Shown: one piece after another, positions 47,132 to 57,500 of the stretch
Position numbering within the stretch: position 1 is the stretch's first letter
Layout: every line of letters starts with the position of its first letter
Made by a program: the position numbers and the translations under genes
Origin: Thermoproteota archaeon
GTDB taxonomy: Archaea; Korarchaeota; Korarchaeia; Korarchaeales; Korarchaeaceae
Direction: 5' to 3'
Assembly (NCBI GenBank): GCA_027491435.1
Contig: JAOZFG010000003.1
Span: 1-64,000 of the forward strand
Length of the DNA stretch: 64,000 nt
The notes under the pieces: generated by a model
The model's database searches: none
What the model saw: only the letters and a program-made list of their open reading frames with translations
Told to the model about the DNA's origin: nothing

Positions 47132-48404
47132 GCTCTACGGGGAAAGGATGAGGCTCGTTAACAGCATTGCCAGGGTAAAGAGGGAGAAGGGACTTCCAGT
47201 AAGGGATAGGGAGGTGGAGGCCTCCCTGTGGGAGGCCGTCAAGAGGAAGTGCCAGGAGGAAGGGTTAAACGAGAGGAACTGTGAGAGGATGTTCGCCCTC
47301 CTTATAAGCTCGTCCATTGAGGCTCAGGTGCCCAAGTCCGGGGCTGGCGCCCACATAGAGATATTTAGAAGGGCTAAGGCCATGGAAAGGGAGGGCAGGA
47401 AGGTCTACCACCTGGAGGTAGGAGAACCCGCGTGGGGCCCGCCTGAGGAAGCCTTGGAGGCCCTCTTCGACTCTGTCAGGAAGGGGGAGATAAGGTACGG
47501 ACCCTCCACAGGGTTGCCCAGGTTTAAGGAGGCGGCCTCAAGGTGGGTCAGCAGGAGGGACGGCGTAGATGTGGGGCCTGATTCCTTAGTCCCCACCCCC
47601 GGATCCAAGTTCGCCCTTTTCGCGTTGATGTCAATGCTGACCGACAAGGGGGATAGGGTGGGGTTGATAAGGCCTACCTGGCCGGGATACCTGGGGATAG
47701 CCTCATCTCTGGGACTAGAGGTCGTTTCCGCCGAGGAGGACTTCGAAGCCCTCAGGGGCTCTCGAGTGATAGTGGTGTGCTCTCCAAACAACCCAGATGG
47801 TAGGGTTCTCTCCAGGAGCCAGCTTGAGGAGCTAGTTGAAGTTGCTTCTGAATCCAACTCTTACATAGTGAGCGATGACGCCTACGCTGAGCTTTCCTTC
47901 GTTGAGAGGACCCCGGTCACTAAGATCTACGAGAGGGCCATAAGCGTAAACTCCATGTCTAAGGCGTTCGGAATGACCGGCTTCAGGATAGGCTACGTCT
48001 ACGGGCCTAAAGAGGTGGTTGACTCTCTGGCCAAATTTCTAGCCGTTACGGTGACCAACGTCCCTGAGTTCATACAGGAAGCCGCTGGGGCTGCCTTGGA
48101 GGTTGGTGAAAAGCATCTAGCCCAAGTTAGGGAGAGGCTCTCTAGCATGTTGAGGTTTGCTGAGGAGAACCTTAAGAACACGAAGCTGGAGTTCAAGAGG
48201 CCTGATGGTGGCCTATACCTCTTTCCTAGGGTTGAGCTCGATGGATTTGACTCTCTGCAGTTCTCTAGGGAGCTTCTAGAGAAAAAGGGAGTTGCTGTAG
48301 CCCCTGGAATAGCTTTTGGCCCCTACCCGGACAGGATAAGGGTCACCTTCGCCAGCATGCACGGGTACGAGGGGATCCCCCTGTTAAAGGAGGCATTAGC
48401 TTGA
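47085..48404 (+). CDS. Chorismate mutase-aminotransferase fusion
   Basis: A 439-residue bifunctional protein. Residues 1-~80 are an AroQ-type chorismate mutase (VRERIREVTLKIFELYGERMRLVNSIARVKREKGLPVRDREVE, with helix Arg/Lys active-site pattern). Residues ~90-439 are a class I aminotransferase (VGEPAWGPPEEA, YGPSTGLPRFKEA, PTPGSKFAL, SPNNPDGRV, SDDAYAEL, NSMSKAFGMTGFRIGY with the PLP Lys). It would make prephenate and then aminate prephenate or the aryl-pyruvate. The ATG at 47085 inside aroC starts the mutase domain cleanly; 16 codons open upstream are not needed. Confidence 0.9.
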   Translation: MEVRERIREVTLKIFELYGERMRLVNSIARVKREKGLPVRDREVEASLWEAVKRKCQEEGLNERNCERMFALLISSSIEAQVPKSGAGAHIEIFRRAKAMEREGRKVYHLEVGEPAWGPPEEALEALFDSVRKGEIRYGPSTGLPRFKEAASRWVSRRDGVDVGPDSLVPTPGSKFALFALMSMLTDKGDRVGLIRPTWPGYLGIASSLGLEVVSAEEDFEALRGSRVIVVCSPNNPDGRVLSRSQLEELVEVASESNSYIVSDDAYAELSFVERTPVTKIYERAISVNSMSKAFGMTGFRIGYVYGPKEVVDSLAKFLAVTVTNVPEFIQEAAGAALEVGEKHLAQVRERLSSMLRFAEENLKNTKLEFKRPDGGLYLFPRVELDGFDSLQFSRELLEKKGVAVAPGIAFGPYPDRIRVTFASMHGYEGIPLLKEALA

Positions 48405-49198
48405 GGGCCCTGGTAGTGGGAGCCGGCTCAATGGGAAGCTGGTTTGCCAGGCTTCTCTCGGAGAGAGGATGGGAAGTGGACCTCCTAGACGTCTCCTACG
48501 AGAGGGCCTTAAGGGCCTCAAAAGAGATTGGGGGGAGGGCGGTCAAGGAGCCCTCCTCCAGTTACGGGCTGGCTCTAATAGCGGTTCCCATAAGGGAGAC
48601 CCCTAAAGCAATAATGGAGCACCACGAAAGGGCAGAGGTGGTGGTGGAGATATCCTCCGTTAAGAGCGGGGTTGTGGGCCTGATAAGGAAAGCAGAGCTT
48701 GAAAACGTGCTCTCTATACACCCCCTCTTCGGGCCCGGGCTCGAGGACCCTGGAGAGGGCAAGGCAGTCCTGGTGCCAGTTAGGGACCCTGAGAGGGAGC
48801 TAAGGGTGGCTAAATCCCTCTTCCCCTTTAAGTTCTTGGTCAAGGACGTCGCCTCTCATGATAGGGCCATGGCCTGGTTGGCAGTATCTCACGCCGTGCT
48901 GAACGCCTTCTTGGCCTCTACTGAGGACGTGTCAGACTCCCTTGACGAGATGTCGACCACTACTGTAAGGGCCCTTCTCACGCTGGCTGGAGCTTCCCTA
49001 ACTCAGAGCCCCTCCCTAACAGAGGAACTCATTAAGGAGAATCCCTTCTTTCAGCAGGAATTCTCTCGATTTTTGGGGGAGCTCTCCCGCTTCTCCGAGG
49101 ATCCAACCTCGGTGATAAATAGGGTGAGGAGGTGGAGATCCCTCTTAAACGCTGACAGGTGCTACAAAGCCCTGTATAAGATGCTCAGGGAACTGTAA
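48401..49198 (+). CDS. tyrA: Prephenate/arogenate dehydrogenase
   Basis: A 265-residue TyrA: Rossmann motif VVGAGSMGSWFARLL (residues 5-19), IAVPIRETP, EISSVKSG, SIHPLFGPG and the His in SHDRAMAWLAVSHAVLNAF. No ACT domain. TTG start overlaps the fusion gene by 4 bp. Provides the oxidative step of tyrosine synthesis in the aroC operon. The 3' end overlaps the convergent speE gene by 14 bp. Confidence 0.9.
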   Translation: MRALVVGAGSMGSWFARLLSERGWEVDLLDVSYERALRASKEIGGRAVKEPSSSYGLALIAVPIRETPKAIMEHHERAEVVVEISSVKSGVVGLIRKAELENVLSIHPLFGPGLEDPGEGKAVLVPVRDPERELRVAKSLFPFKFLVKDVASHDRAMAWLAVSHAVLNAFLASTEDVSDSLDEMSTTTVRALLTLAGASLTQSPSLTEELIKENPFFQQEFSRFLGELSRFSEDPTSVINRVRRWRSLLNADRCYKALYKMLREL

Positions 49199-50123
49199 CT
49201 GGGTTCTGATCGGTGCTGGGCTCCACTTCCTTCTTAAGCTCTTCCTCCAGGAAGACAGGTCTCAGGAAGAGCGAGTAGTGCATCCTAGGTGAGTAAAACT
49301 TGGTCTTACCCTCAAGCCCCCTCTCCCTAAATCTCCTCTCCAGGTCCTCTAGGCTAAGCTGATCTGGCAGCGTGGAGAGGCCACCGAAGGTGAAGGTCCA
49401 CTCGTCGCTGAAGGATGGTACGTATGCCTTCGCCATGGTCACCTTTGGGAAGGCCTCCCCCATGGCCCTGAATATCCTCAAGAAGGCCACCCTGTTGTTG
49501 GTTAGCCCTTCGCTGTGGGTCACGGCGAGCCCGCCCTCCCTCAGTATTCCTCTAACGGCCTCGTAGAACTCCTTAGTGTAGAGCCTGGCAGCCTGCCCTT
49601 TGGGGTCTGTCACGTCCAGCACTACCACGTCGTACTTCTCCTCAGTAGTCTCCACGTAGGCCCTGCCGTCGTTGAACACTAACTTTACCCTTGGGTCCTC
49701 GAAAGCCCCTTGGGGCATCTCAGGTAGGTGCTCCTTGACGAGCTCTATGACCGATTTGTCCAGCTCGACTAGGGTAACCTCCTTGACAGGGTGCTTTAAT
49801 ATCTCCCTGAGCGCCCCTCCATCACCACCCCCTATGACCAAGACCTTCTCAGGGTTATCCAGCGTCAGCAAGGCTGGATGGATCAGGGTTTCGTGGTAGA
49901 TGAACTCGTCCCCCAGGGAGAACATGGTGACGTGGTCTATGTAGAGGGACCTTCCCAAGAAGGGGGAATCCACTATCTCTATCAGCTGGCCGGCCTCGCT
50001 CTTGAAGGAGGTCACCACCCTATCAACAGCAGTTAGCGTGGCCATCCACTCGTTGACCATCTCAAGGTAGAGCAGGGTTCCATCGACTTCCATTATTCCG
50101 GGCTTGGGGAACTTGTACTTCAT
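49185..50123 (-). CDS. speE: Spermidine synthase-like aminopropyltransferase
   Basis: A 312-residue SpeE family protein: FLGRSLYIDHVTMFSLGDEFIYHETLIHPAL, the decarboxy-SAM-binding VIGGGDGGALREILKH, VTLVELDKSVIE, FNDGRAYV and VVLDVTDPKGQAARLYTKEFYE. It moves aminopropyl groups to a polyamine acceptor. Thermophiles may use agmatine or longer polyamines, so the acceptor is uncertain. The ATG at 50123 has a TATA box 24 bases upstream and is preferred to the open frame that reaches 50162. Confidence 0.92.
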   Translation of the reverse strand: MKYKFPKPGIMEVDGTLLYLEMVNEWMATLTAVDRVVTSFKSEAGQLIEIVDSPFLGRSLYIDHVTMFSLGDEFIYHETLIHPALLTLDNPEKVLVIGGGDGGALREILKHPVKEVTLVELDKSVIELVKEHLPEMPQGAFEDPRVKLVFNDGRAYVETTEEKYDVVVLDVTDPKGQAARLYTKEFYEAVRGILREGGLAVTHSEGLTNNRVAFLRIFRAMGEAFPKVTMAKAYVPSFSDEWTFTFGGLSTLPDQLSLEDLERRFRERGLEGKTKFYSPRMHYSLFLRPVFLEEELKKEVEPSTDQNPVTVP

Positions 50124-50140
50124 ACGACTTCCGGCGGTGG

Positions 50141-50153
50141 ACAAATAAAAGTG
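50141..50153 (-). promoter_or_regulatory. TATA box for leaderless speE
   Basis: CACTTTTATTTGT on the minus strand, about 24 bases before the ATG at 50123. Confidence 0.5.
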
Positions 50154-50201
50154 AATGGTCATAACTTATCTTGATCAGGTGTCGTTAGGGAGGGTGCGAG
50201 T

Positions 50202-51575
50202 TTGAGCTGGTCCGTCTTAAAGGCGTTAAGAGAAAATCCAGATGTTCTCAGGGAGAACCTGAGGAAGAGGTTCATGCCAGCTGAGCTGGTGGATAAGGCC
50301 CTGGAGCTAGATAAGAAGTGGAGGGAGGTGGTGACCGAGCTAAATCAGGTGAGGGAGAAGAGAAATAAGATAAATAGGATGATCCCCCGAGTTTCAAAGG
50401 AAGAGAGGGAAAAGCTGATTAAGGAATCTAAGGAGCTGGCCAGATTAGAGGAAGAACTTAACAGGAAGGCTAGAGAGCTTAGTGAGGAGAGGGATAGAGT
50501 TCTTAGCTCTCTTCCAGCCCTACTCCACGAATCAGTTCCCATAGGGCCTGATGAAACCTATAACAAGCCTATCAGATTCTGGGGGAAGCCAAGGGTTCCC
50601 AAAAGCAAGCTTGAGAGTTTCCTTAAGGAAACGGATGGGTTTAAGGTAGAGTACGAGCTCATAGACTGGGAGCCCAGAGGTCATGCGGATCAGCTTGAGC
50701 AGGTTCTTAAGCTAGGCGACACGCTCAGGGCTGCTGAGATATCAGGTAGGCGGTTCTTTTACCTTTACAAGGACATAGTTTGGCTCGAACAGGCCCTCAT
50801 AATGCTGGCCCTAGACCATTTAACCAAGAAGGGGTTCGTGCCCGTTATACCGCCTTACATGATGAGGGAGAAGTATTACCTCGGGGTCGTCGATCTAGAA
50901 ACGTTCAAGGACAGCATATACAAGGTGGAGGACGAGGACCTCTACCTAATAGCCACCTCAGAGCACCCGCTAATAGCTATGCACGCTGGCGACACATTCG
51001 TGGAGGAGGAGCTCCCCAGGCTCTACGTCGGGGTCAGCCCCTGCTTCAGGAAGGAGGCTGGAACCCACGGGAAGGACACTAAGGGGATCTTCAGGGTCCA
51101 TCAGTTCACCAAGGTGGAGCAGATAGTCTTCTCATTACCGGAGGAGAGCTGGAAGTGGCATGAGGAGCTCATAAAGAACGCTGAGGAAATCTACCAGATG
51201 CTGGAGATACCTTACAGGGTAGTTAACATAGCCTCCGGTGACTTGGGAGCTGTTGCCGCCAAGAAGTACGATTTAGAGGCCTGGTTTCCAGCACAGGGTA
51301 GGTACAGGGAGCTGGTTAGCTGTAGCAACTGTCTGGACTGGCAGAGCTATAGGCTCAGGATAAAGGTGGACAGGAAGGGCAGGAGGGAGTTCGTACACAC
51401 CTTAAACAGCACGGCTTTGGCTACTACCAGGACCATAACTGCAATACTGGAGAACTTCCAGAGGGAGGATGGGTCTGTAGAGATACCTAAAGCCCTAAGG
51501 AAGTACCTAGAACCCTTTGAGGCCGCTCCAAAGGACGTGATAGTCCCTATAAAGGAGAAGTACGTGAAGACCTAA
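50202..51575 (+). CDS. serS: Seryl-tRNA synthetase
   Basis: A 457-residue class II SerRS of the common (not methanogen-specific) type. The long N-terminal coiled coil (~25-105, for example EREKLIKESKELARLEEELNRKARELSEE) grips the tRNA long arm. Motif 2 lies in YVGVSPCFRKEAGTHGKDTKGIFRVHQF and motif 3 in TLNSTALATTRTITAILENFQ. It also has the TSEHPLIA serine-binding block. Start TTG 50202 following GGGAGGGTGCGAG. Divergent from speE. Confidence 0.96.
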   Translation: MSWSVLKALRENPDVLRENLRKRFMPAELVDKALELDKKWREVVTELNQVREKRNKINRMIPRVSKEEREKLIKESKELARLEEELNRKARELSEERDRVLSSLPALLHESVPIGPDETYNKPIRFWGKPRVPKSKLESFLKETDGFKVEYELIDWEPRGHADQLEQVLKLGDTLRAAEISGRRFFYLYKDIVWLEQALIMLALDHLTKKGFVPVIPPYMMREKYYLGVVDLETFKDSIYKVEDEDLYLIATSEHPLIAMHAGDTFVEEELPRLYVGVSPCFRKEAGTHGKDTKGIFRVHQFTKVEQIVFSLPEESWKWHEELIKNAEEIYQMLEIPYRVVNIASGDLGAVAAKKYDLEAWFPAQGRYRELVSCSNCLDWQSYRLRIKVDRKGRREFVHTLNSTALATTRTITAILENFQREDGSVEIPKALRKYLEPFEAAPKDVIVPIKEKYVKT

Positions 51576-51648
51576 CAATACCTGCGTATTAAATTCGCCG
51601 GCAAGTAATTAATAAACGGGGATGTTCAGGAGACCTGAAGGGATGTAA

Positions 51649-54561
51649 ATGAAGGTGAAGGTCGCCCTCCTTGTGCTGCTTGGCTTGATTCTTTTGACGC
51701 TAATTCCAGTTAGAGCAGAGGGCTTCGGCGAGGTGTGGAGTGAACAGGTTAGAGAGCCCCTTATAACGGGAATTAGGGCCGTGGATCCGACAATATACAA
51801 AGACTACTTGCTAGTGGTTGGCGGAAAGGGCAACAAGCTCCTAGCGTTCAAACTGGAGGATGGAAGCTTTTTGTGGGAACAGAGTTTAAGCGCTACGATA
51901 ATAGCCCCTCCTGTGGTGGTTAACCTCTCTAAAGAGGTTCTAGTTGTGGTTCTAACCAGCACCAATGACCTCTTCGCCATGGACCTTCTGAACAATGGAA
52001 CCATAAGGATAAAGGGGCTCAAACTGGGGGTCAACTTAATCGACTCGAGGCCCGTGGTTAACGGAAACGACCTAATAGTTCCCACGTATAAGGGCGCCTT
52101 ATTGGTTAACCTCAGGATCCGGGAGTTAGTTGACAAGCTTGAGCTTAACTACACGGTCAAGAGCTTAGTCTATAAGGGAGTCCTCTACTTCGTGGGGGAG
52201 AACGCTGTTTCAGCCTACAACTACAGCGAGGGATTTAAATTCCTCTGGAGCAAGAGCTTCGATAAGGAGGTACTAAGGTGGGGCTTCGGCGAAGAGTATG
52301 GGGTGTTCTTGCTTGAAGACATGTCTTTAGTGTCCCTGAACCTGAAAAGCGGGGAGGAAAAGGTCAGAATTGGGAGGGAGTCCCTAGGAATACCTAAGGT
52401 GCCGCCCGCACCCGGTATTATACCAGTTAGAGAGCTGGCGCACATAGCCTTCAACGACGGCACCCTTCTCTACGTGGACCCAGCAACCCTTAAGGTGTTG
52501 GCTAGGGAGAAGACCTTCAAAGTGCCCGTTTACCAACCAGTTATTGTAGGAAATGCCATAGCTTACCTATCTGAGGATGGCAACTTAACCCTCTACGATT
52601 ACAGGAGGACTAGAACCCTTCTGAGGATGGCCTTCGAGGGAGTTCCCTCCAGCAACGTAGTGCTGGCGGAGACGAACAGCTCATACTATGCCACCTTCGT
52701 GGAGAGGAGCGGGCTCTTGAGGGTGTTTAGCATACCCAAGCACATACCCGTCGCTTCTATCAGTGAAAAGGACGGCAAGTACCAAGTGGAGGGCTACCTG
52801 TGCAGAATAGAGACGGAAGGAGAGCCGGCCACGATGGGCTATTACGTCATGGCACCAGATGGATCAATTATAGAGGAGAAGCCCAATCTTGGGGTTGTGA
52901 AGCCCGGCACTTGCGGTGGTTCTAAGTTCAGCCTTGAAATCTCCGGGCCATTCCTGCTGGGAGTTATCTTCAACGGCACCAAAGAATACCCTATTCACAG
53001 GGTAGGGACGGAGGCTTTACCTCCTGTAACTCAGACACAAACTCAGTCAGCACTTACTCAGACACAAACGTTAACTCTGACGACGCAGCCAGCTCAAACC
53101 GTCAAGGTAGAGGTGCCTGCTAAAGTGAGCATAGGCGACTACCTAGTGGTTAAGGTGACCGGTCCCAACGTCTGGGGCGTTGATAAGGTCACGGTGTCAG
53201 TTAGCGGGCCTAACGTTGAAGATGTCTCGAACACCTTCGATGTGGGAGACCAGCTGAACCTTCAGGTGAAGGCTAGAGCCGTAAAGGGAGGTAAGGGCGA
53301 GATAAGAGTTGAGTTAAGGTCTGACGGGAAAGTGTTGAAAGCCATCGAGAAACAAGTTGAGTTCGTAATGAGTGAAATTGTGAGCGTTAACGCTCCTAAG
53401 CAGGTCAGCTTGGGCGAGCAGTTCGGGGTGAGAGTAGCTATAATCAACAAAGTTAAAGATAAGGGCAACTTCACCGTCAAGGTTTTCCTAGATGGGCAGA
53501 GTAGCGTGGCTAACTTGGGCGCTCTCGGGTTTGGGGAGAGGAGGGAAGTAGACCTCAAGCTGAAGGCTGATAAGGAGGGGCTGCTCAACCTCATGGTTCA
53601 GGTTTTAGTGGACGGAGAGGTCGTTTACAGCAGAAGCTTTGGAGTTAGATCTGTTAAGAGGGCTCAGGCACCTCCAGCCGCTTCGCCGAGCCCCACTAAG
53701 CCCAGGCCATTACCGCCATCCCCCAGCGCTGGGAGGCAGGGGGCGATTCCAGAGGACATGACTAGTATATTGGAGATAGCCCTGGCAGTGGTGCTCGTCG
53801 TTGGAGTAATACTGTTGCTCAGGAGGTCTCTAACCAAGCCAGCTAAGAGACCTGCCAAGAGGAAGCCAGTAGAAGCTCCTCCAATTGAAGTTACCGCTGA
53901 AGAGCTAATCCCCAGTGCTGAGGAAGAGGGATTCGAGTTAATCCCGGAGGAGGTCCCAAAGGAAGAGGCCAAGCCAGAGGAGGTGTCGATAGAAAGTGAA
54001 AGCAAGTTCTTTGAGCCTGCGGAGACCTCTGAGGTTACACCTCCAGAGGTTGAGGAGTTTAAAGTGCCGGAGGTGGAGATCGAGGAGTTACAACCCACAG
54101 AGCACCTACCACCTCCAATAGAGGATGAAGTTGTGGAGCTTATGGACAAAGCCAGAAGGAAGCTTTCCAGTGTAAAGATTAAGCTAGCTGAGCTGGAGGA
54201 CATCCTGGGATTTGAGGCCGCTCCCTATAAACTTACGGACGTTGAGAGTAAGATCATGAACGCCGAAATGGCTTATAAAGCTAAAAACATGAAAAAGGCC
54301 AAGAACCTGCTGGAAGAGGCCCTTGAGGACTTAGAGTCCCTTGAGAGGGAGGTCGATGAGGCTAAAAAAGCTCTTGTAGACGGGTGGGGGTCGGTGGAGA
54401 GCAGGATCGAGGTGATGCTCAAGGTCTGGGGCAGGGCCCCAGCCAACATGCTGACTATGGTGCCCCCAGGCTTCAGGATAATAGCTTTGGAGAGGTACAG
54501 GAGGATGCACGAGGACAAAAAGTTGGAGTTAAGGGGGGATGAGCTCTACCTAGTGGAGTGA
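51649..54561 (+). CDS. Large exported beta-propeller protein with single membrane helix and cytoplasmic tail
   Basis: A 970-residue protein with a signal peptide (1-23, ends VRAEG), then PQQ/WD-type beta-propeller repeats (KLLAFKLEDGSFLWEQSL, DLFAMDLLNNG, TLLYVDPATLKVL; about 25-360). A Gln/Thr-rich linker (458-484) and two Ig/CARDB-like domains (485-670) follow, then a proline-rich hinge, one transmembrane helix (703-726), a basic stop-transfer, an acidic disordered stretch and a helical coiled-coil cytoplasmic end (~825-970). This layout resembles a surface receptor or envelope anchor; no enzyme motif is seen. Ends 12 bp inside the convergent reverse gyrase gene. Confidence 0.7.
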   Translation: MKVKVALLVLLGLILLTLIPVRAEGFGEVWSEQVREPLITGIRAVDPTIYKDYLLVVGGKGNKLLAFKLEDGSFLWEQSLSATIIAPPVVVNLSKEVLVVVLTSTNDLFAMDLLNNGTIRIKGLKLGVNLIDSRPVVNGNDLIVPTYKGALLVNLRIRELVDKLELNYTVKSLVYKGVLYFVGENAVSAYNYSEGFKFLWSKSFDKEVLRWGFGEEYGVFLLEDMSLVSLNLKSGEEKVRIGRESLGIPKVPPAPGIIPVRELAHIAFNDGTLLYVDPATLKVLAREKTFKVPVYQPVIVGNAIAYLSEDGNLTLYDYRRTRTLLRMAFEGVPSSNVVLAETNSSYYATFVERSGLLRVFSIPKHIPVASISEKDGKYQVEGYLCRIETEGEPATMGYYVMAPDGSIIEEKPNLGVVKPGTCGGSKFSLEISGPFLLGVIFNGTKEYPIHRVGTEALPPVTQTQTQSALTQTQTLTLTTQPAQTVKVEVPAKVSIGDYLVVKVTGPNVWGVDKVTVSVSGPNVEDVSNTFDVGDQLNLQVKARAVKGGKGEIRVELRSDGKVLKAIEKQVEFVMSEIVSVNAPKQVSLGEQFGVRVAIINKVKDKGNFTVKVFLDGQSSVANLGALGFGERREVDLKLKADKEGLLNLMVQVLVDGEVVYSRSFGVRSVKRAQAPPAASPSPTKPRPLPPSPSAGRQGAIPEDMTSILEIALAVVLVVGVILLLRRSLTKPAKRPAKRKPVEAPPIEVTAEELIPSAEEEGFELIPEEVPKEEAKPEEVSIESESKFFEPAETSEVTPPEVEEFKVPEVEIEELQPTEHLPPPIEDEVVELMDKARRKLSSVKIKLAELEDILGFEAAPYKLTDVESKIMNAEMAYKAKNMKKAKNLLEEALEDLESLEREVDEAKKALVDGWGSVESRIEVMLKVWGRAPANMLTMVPPGFRIIALERYRRMHEDKKLELRGDELYLVE

Positions 54562-57500
54562 TCTCCTCATCACCACTTTCTCCAGTATCTCCTCGTAAAG
54601 CTCATTTATGACCTCCTGGTGATCGGCTTTACCTTCTTCCACTAAGCTCATCTTTCTCTCCAAGAGCCTGGTCCTCTCCTCACTTATCAAGTCCTCGTAC
54701 TTGTTGACCAGGTAATTGTAAACCTCGATCCCCAGCTTTGTAGGCAGGAGCTTGCCCTTCCTCTCCACCACGTACCTCCTGATCAGCAACTTCTCCATTA
54801 TGGTGGCGTAGGTTGAGGGCCGGCCTATTCCCCTCTCCTTCATCAGGGCGACAACGTCCCCTTGAGTGTAGAGCGGAACCAATGGCACCTTTACGTGCTT
54901 CACGTCTATTTCAATTTCCTTCGCTTTTAGCTCGGGCATGACCCTGTAGAAGTAGGGGTAGATGGTGGCCCAGCCGCCCTCAACTGCTACAACTCTCTCG
55001 TCTACGAGTTCAACCCCGTCAAACTTTAGCTTGTACTTCTGCTTCTTAACTACGCTCTCCCTGGTCTGGGAAGCCATGAACCTCTTGAATATCAGATCAT
55101 AGAGCCGGAAGTGGTCCTTCTTCATTGGTTCTGGCGGTATTATCACTCCCTCCTTAACGTACTCTATCAGATCGCCGGTGCTGAGCGGTTTTGTAGGCCT
55201 TATACACTCGTGGGCCCCTCCCTCGCCCCACTTCCTAGGGACGAACTCATCTCCTAGGTACTCGGAGGCTACCCTCCAACCCGCGTCGCTAACCCTCGTG
55301 CTGTCCGTCCTGTGGTAGGTTATCAGACCTGCCTCAAAGAGCGATTGAGCTACGTCCATTACTCTCCTGGCGTCCATTCCCAGGACCCTATTAGCCTCCT
55401 TTATCATCTCGTCTGTCGTAAACGGTGGCGGAGGTACTACCCTCTCCTCTACAGTCTCTACCGGCTCTACAAAGGCCTTTCTCCTGCCTTGCTCCCCGTA
55501 CTTTCCCTCAACCCTGAGGAACAGCTGGTCGCCCCTTATCAGGGTTATGACCTTCTTCTTCTTGTGTTCCTCATACCTCTCTATTATCCATCCTAAGGTG
55601 GGGGTCTGGGCCCTCCCGGCTGAGAGAGACCTGTTTTTGAAAACTTTCTGAAGTTCTTCGGAGAGTTCGAAGCCTATCCACCTGTCCTCAATTCTTCTGA
55701 CTATCTGAGCCTTAACTCTTGGCTCGTTTATCTCAAGGAGCTCCTGCATAGCTTTCATTATCGCCCTCTTGGTCACCTCATGAAACTCAGCTCTGTATAC
55801 CTCCTTGGCGATGCCCCTGATCATCTGGTATATGTCCCAGGCTATCTTCTCTCCCTCAGTGTCCGGATCGGTCCCTATGAGGACCCTGTCAGCCTCGTAG
55901 GCCAGCCACCTTATCGCCTCTATGTTGTCCCTGCTGTCCCTTATGTTGGTGGACCCGCATCTGGGACACCTGTCCCCGTCGGTGAACTGGTAGCCGCAGT
56001 CGTAGCACCTCTTGATGGATGAGTACATGGGTATGAAGGTCCTGGTGTCATCGTACTCCTCTATGAGGACCCCGTGATAGCCGCCCACGGTGGACAGGTC
56101 CACCACGTGTCCCCCGCTGGCCGCCACTGTAACCACGTAGTTGCCGGTGGTGGTCTCATAAGTAACCACGTTCCCTATTATCCTCTTGCTCGGCTTTCCG
56201 AAGAACCTAGCTATGGTTCTGGCCTTATTTGGGCTCTCAACCACGAATAACACGGTTTTTAGGAGGCCTGCCGTCTCTCTGAATTGTCCCTTAAGCTTCA
56301 GGTACTTCTCACGATCTTCATCTATTTCCTGTCTCAAAGAACTTATATCAACTTCGGAAACTTCGTAAAAATCTATGTCGTAAGCGCTGGCTCTCTTGAG
56401 AAAGCCTGTAAGGAGGGGATCCCTGTCGTAGACGAGGCTAGCGCCTTTGGTCATTCCACCAGGGTAAAGACGGGAGGCCCTGCCAGAGGCTTGTATGTAG
56501 CTCCTTATGTCTGGGATGACCACCTTCATAGTCTCCGTGTCTAGGACTATGTCCCCTGACTTGGATACCCTTTCTAGCGTTTCCTTGGACGATAGCACCT
56601 CCTTTAACTTCTCCCTGACCCTCTTAACGTTCTCCTCGGTTGGTCTGACCCTAGCGGCCATGGCGAGCCTCCTCTCGGCTGGGCCCAAGGCCTTGGCTAT
56701 TACCGAGAACATGGCGACTACCACGTTGTCCTGCATTTCCTCTACTTCCTTCACGGTGAGCTCGAACCTTGGGACGCCGTAGAACACAACGTACCTTATC
56801 CTGTGTGGGAGGTCCACCCCCCTGACCAGCACCCCGTAGGGCTTCGCGGCACCGATCAAGGCGTCCAGTTCTCCTTTGACGAATGAGTTCAACAGTTCCT
56901 CGTCATAACCGGACATGACCCCTGCTTTGAGGCCCGCCTCGCTAAGCAGGGACTTTACCCTGTCGGCCATCTCCATCTTAGGAATGAAGGCCAAAAGGCC
57001 TGGGCCCATCTCCTTGATGAAGCTCAGGAACCTTTCCTCGTCCTTGGTGAACATGTCTACGATGTTCCTCAGGTACTCCTGCCTTATCACCCCAACGTCA
57101 AAGCCTAACAGGTTTCTGAAAAGTTGGGCCCTCTTACCAGGCCTTCCAGTCGCCGTTGATACCACTAAAACTCCCTTAGGCCTCCTATCTACTGGCTCCC
57201 CCCTGTAGGCCTTCCTTATATCTTCGTCGGTGAACCCCATTAGCTTCAGCACTTTGTCCACGTTTCTGGAGTTCTTCAAGAAGGAGTCGACGTCGTCTAC
57301 GAATATGAATGAGAAGGGGGCAGCCCTCCTTATCTCCTCAGCCCTCCTTGACAGGAACTGGGAGGTGGTTATTAGGATGTCAAAGTCCCCCTCAGTAAGC
57401 TTCTCCATGAACTCCCTCTTCTCCTTGGCCTTCATGTCCCCGCGGTAGGCTAATATAGAGACTTCCTTGCCAGCCTTCTCCACGTAGCCTTCCAGGATCT

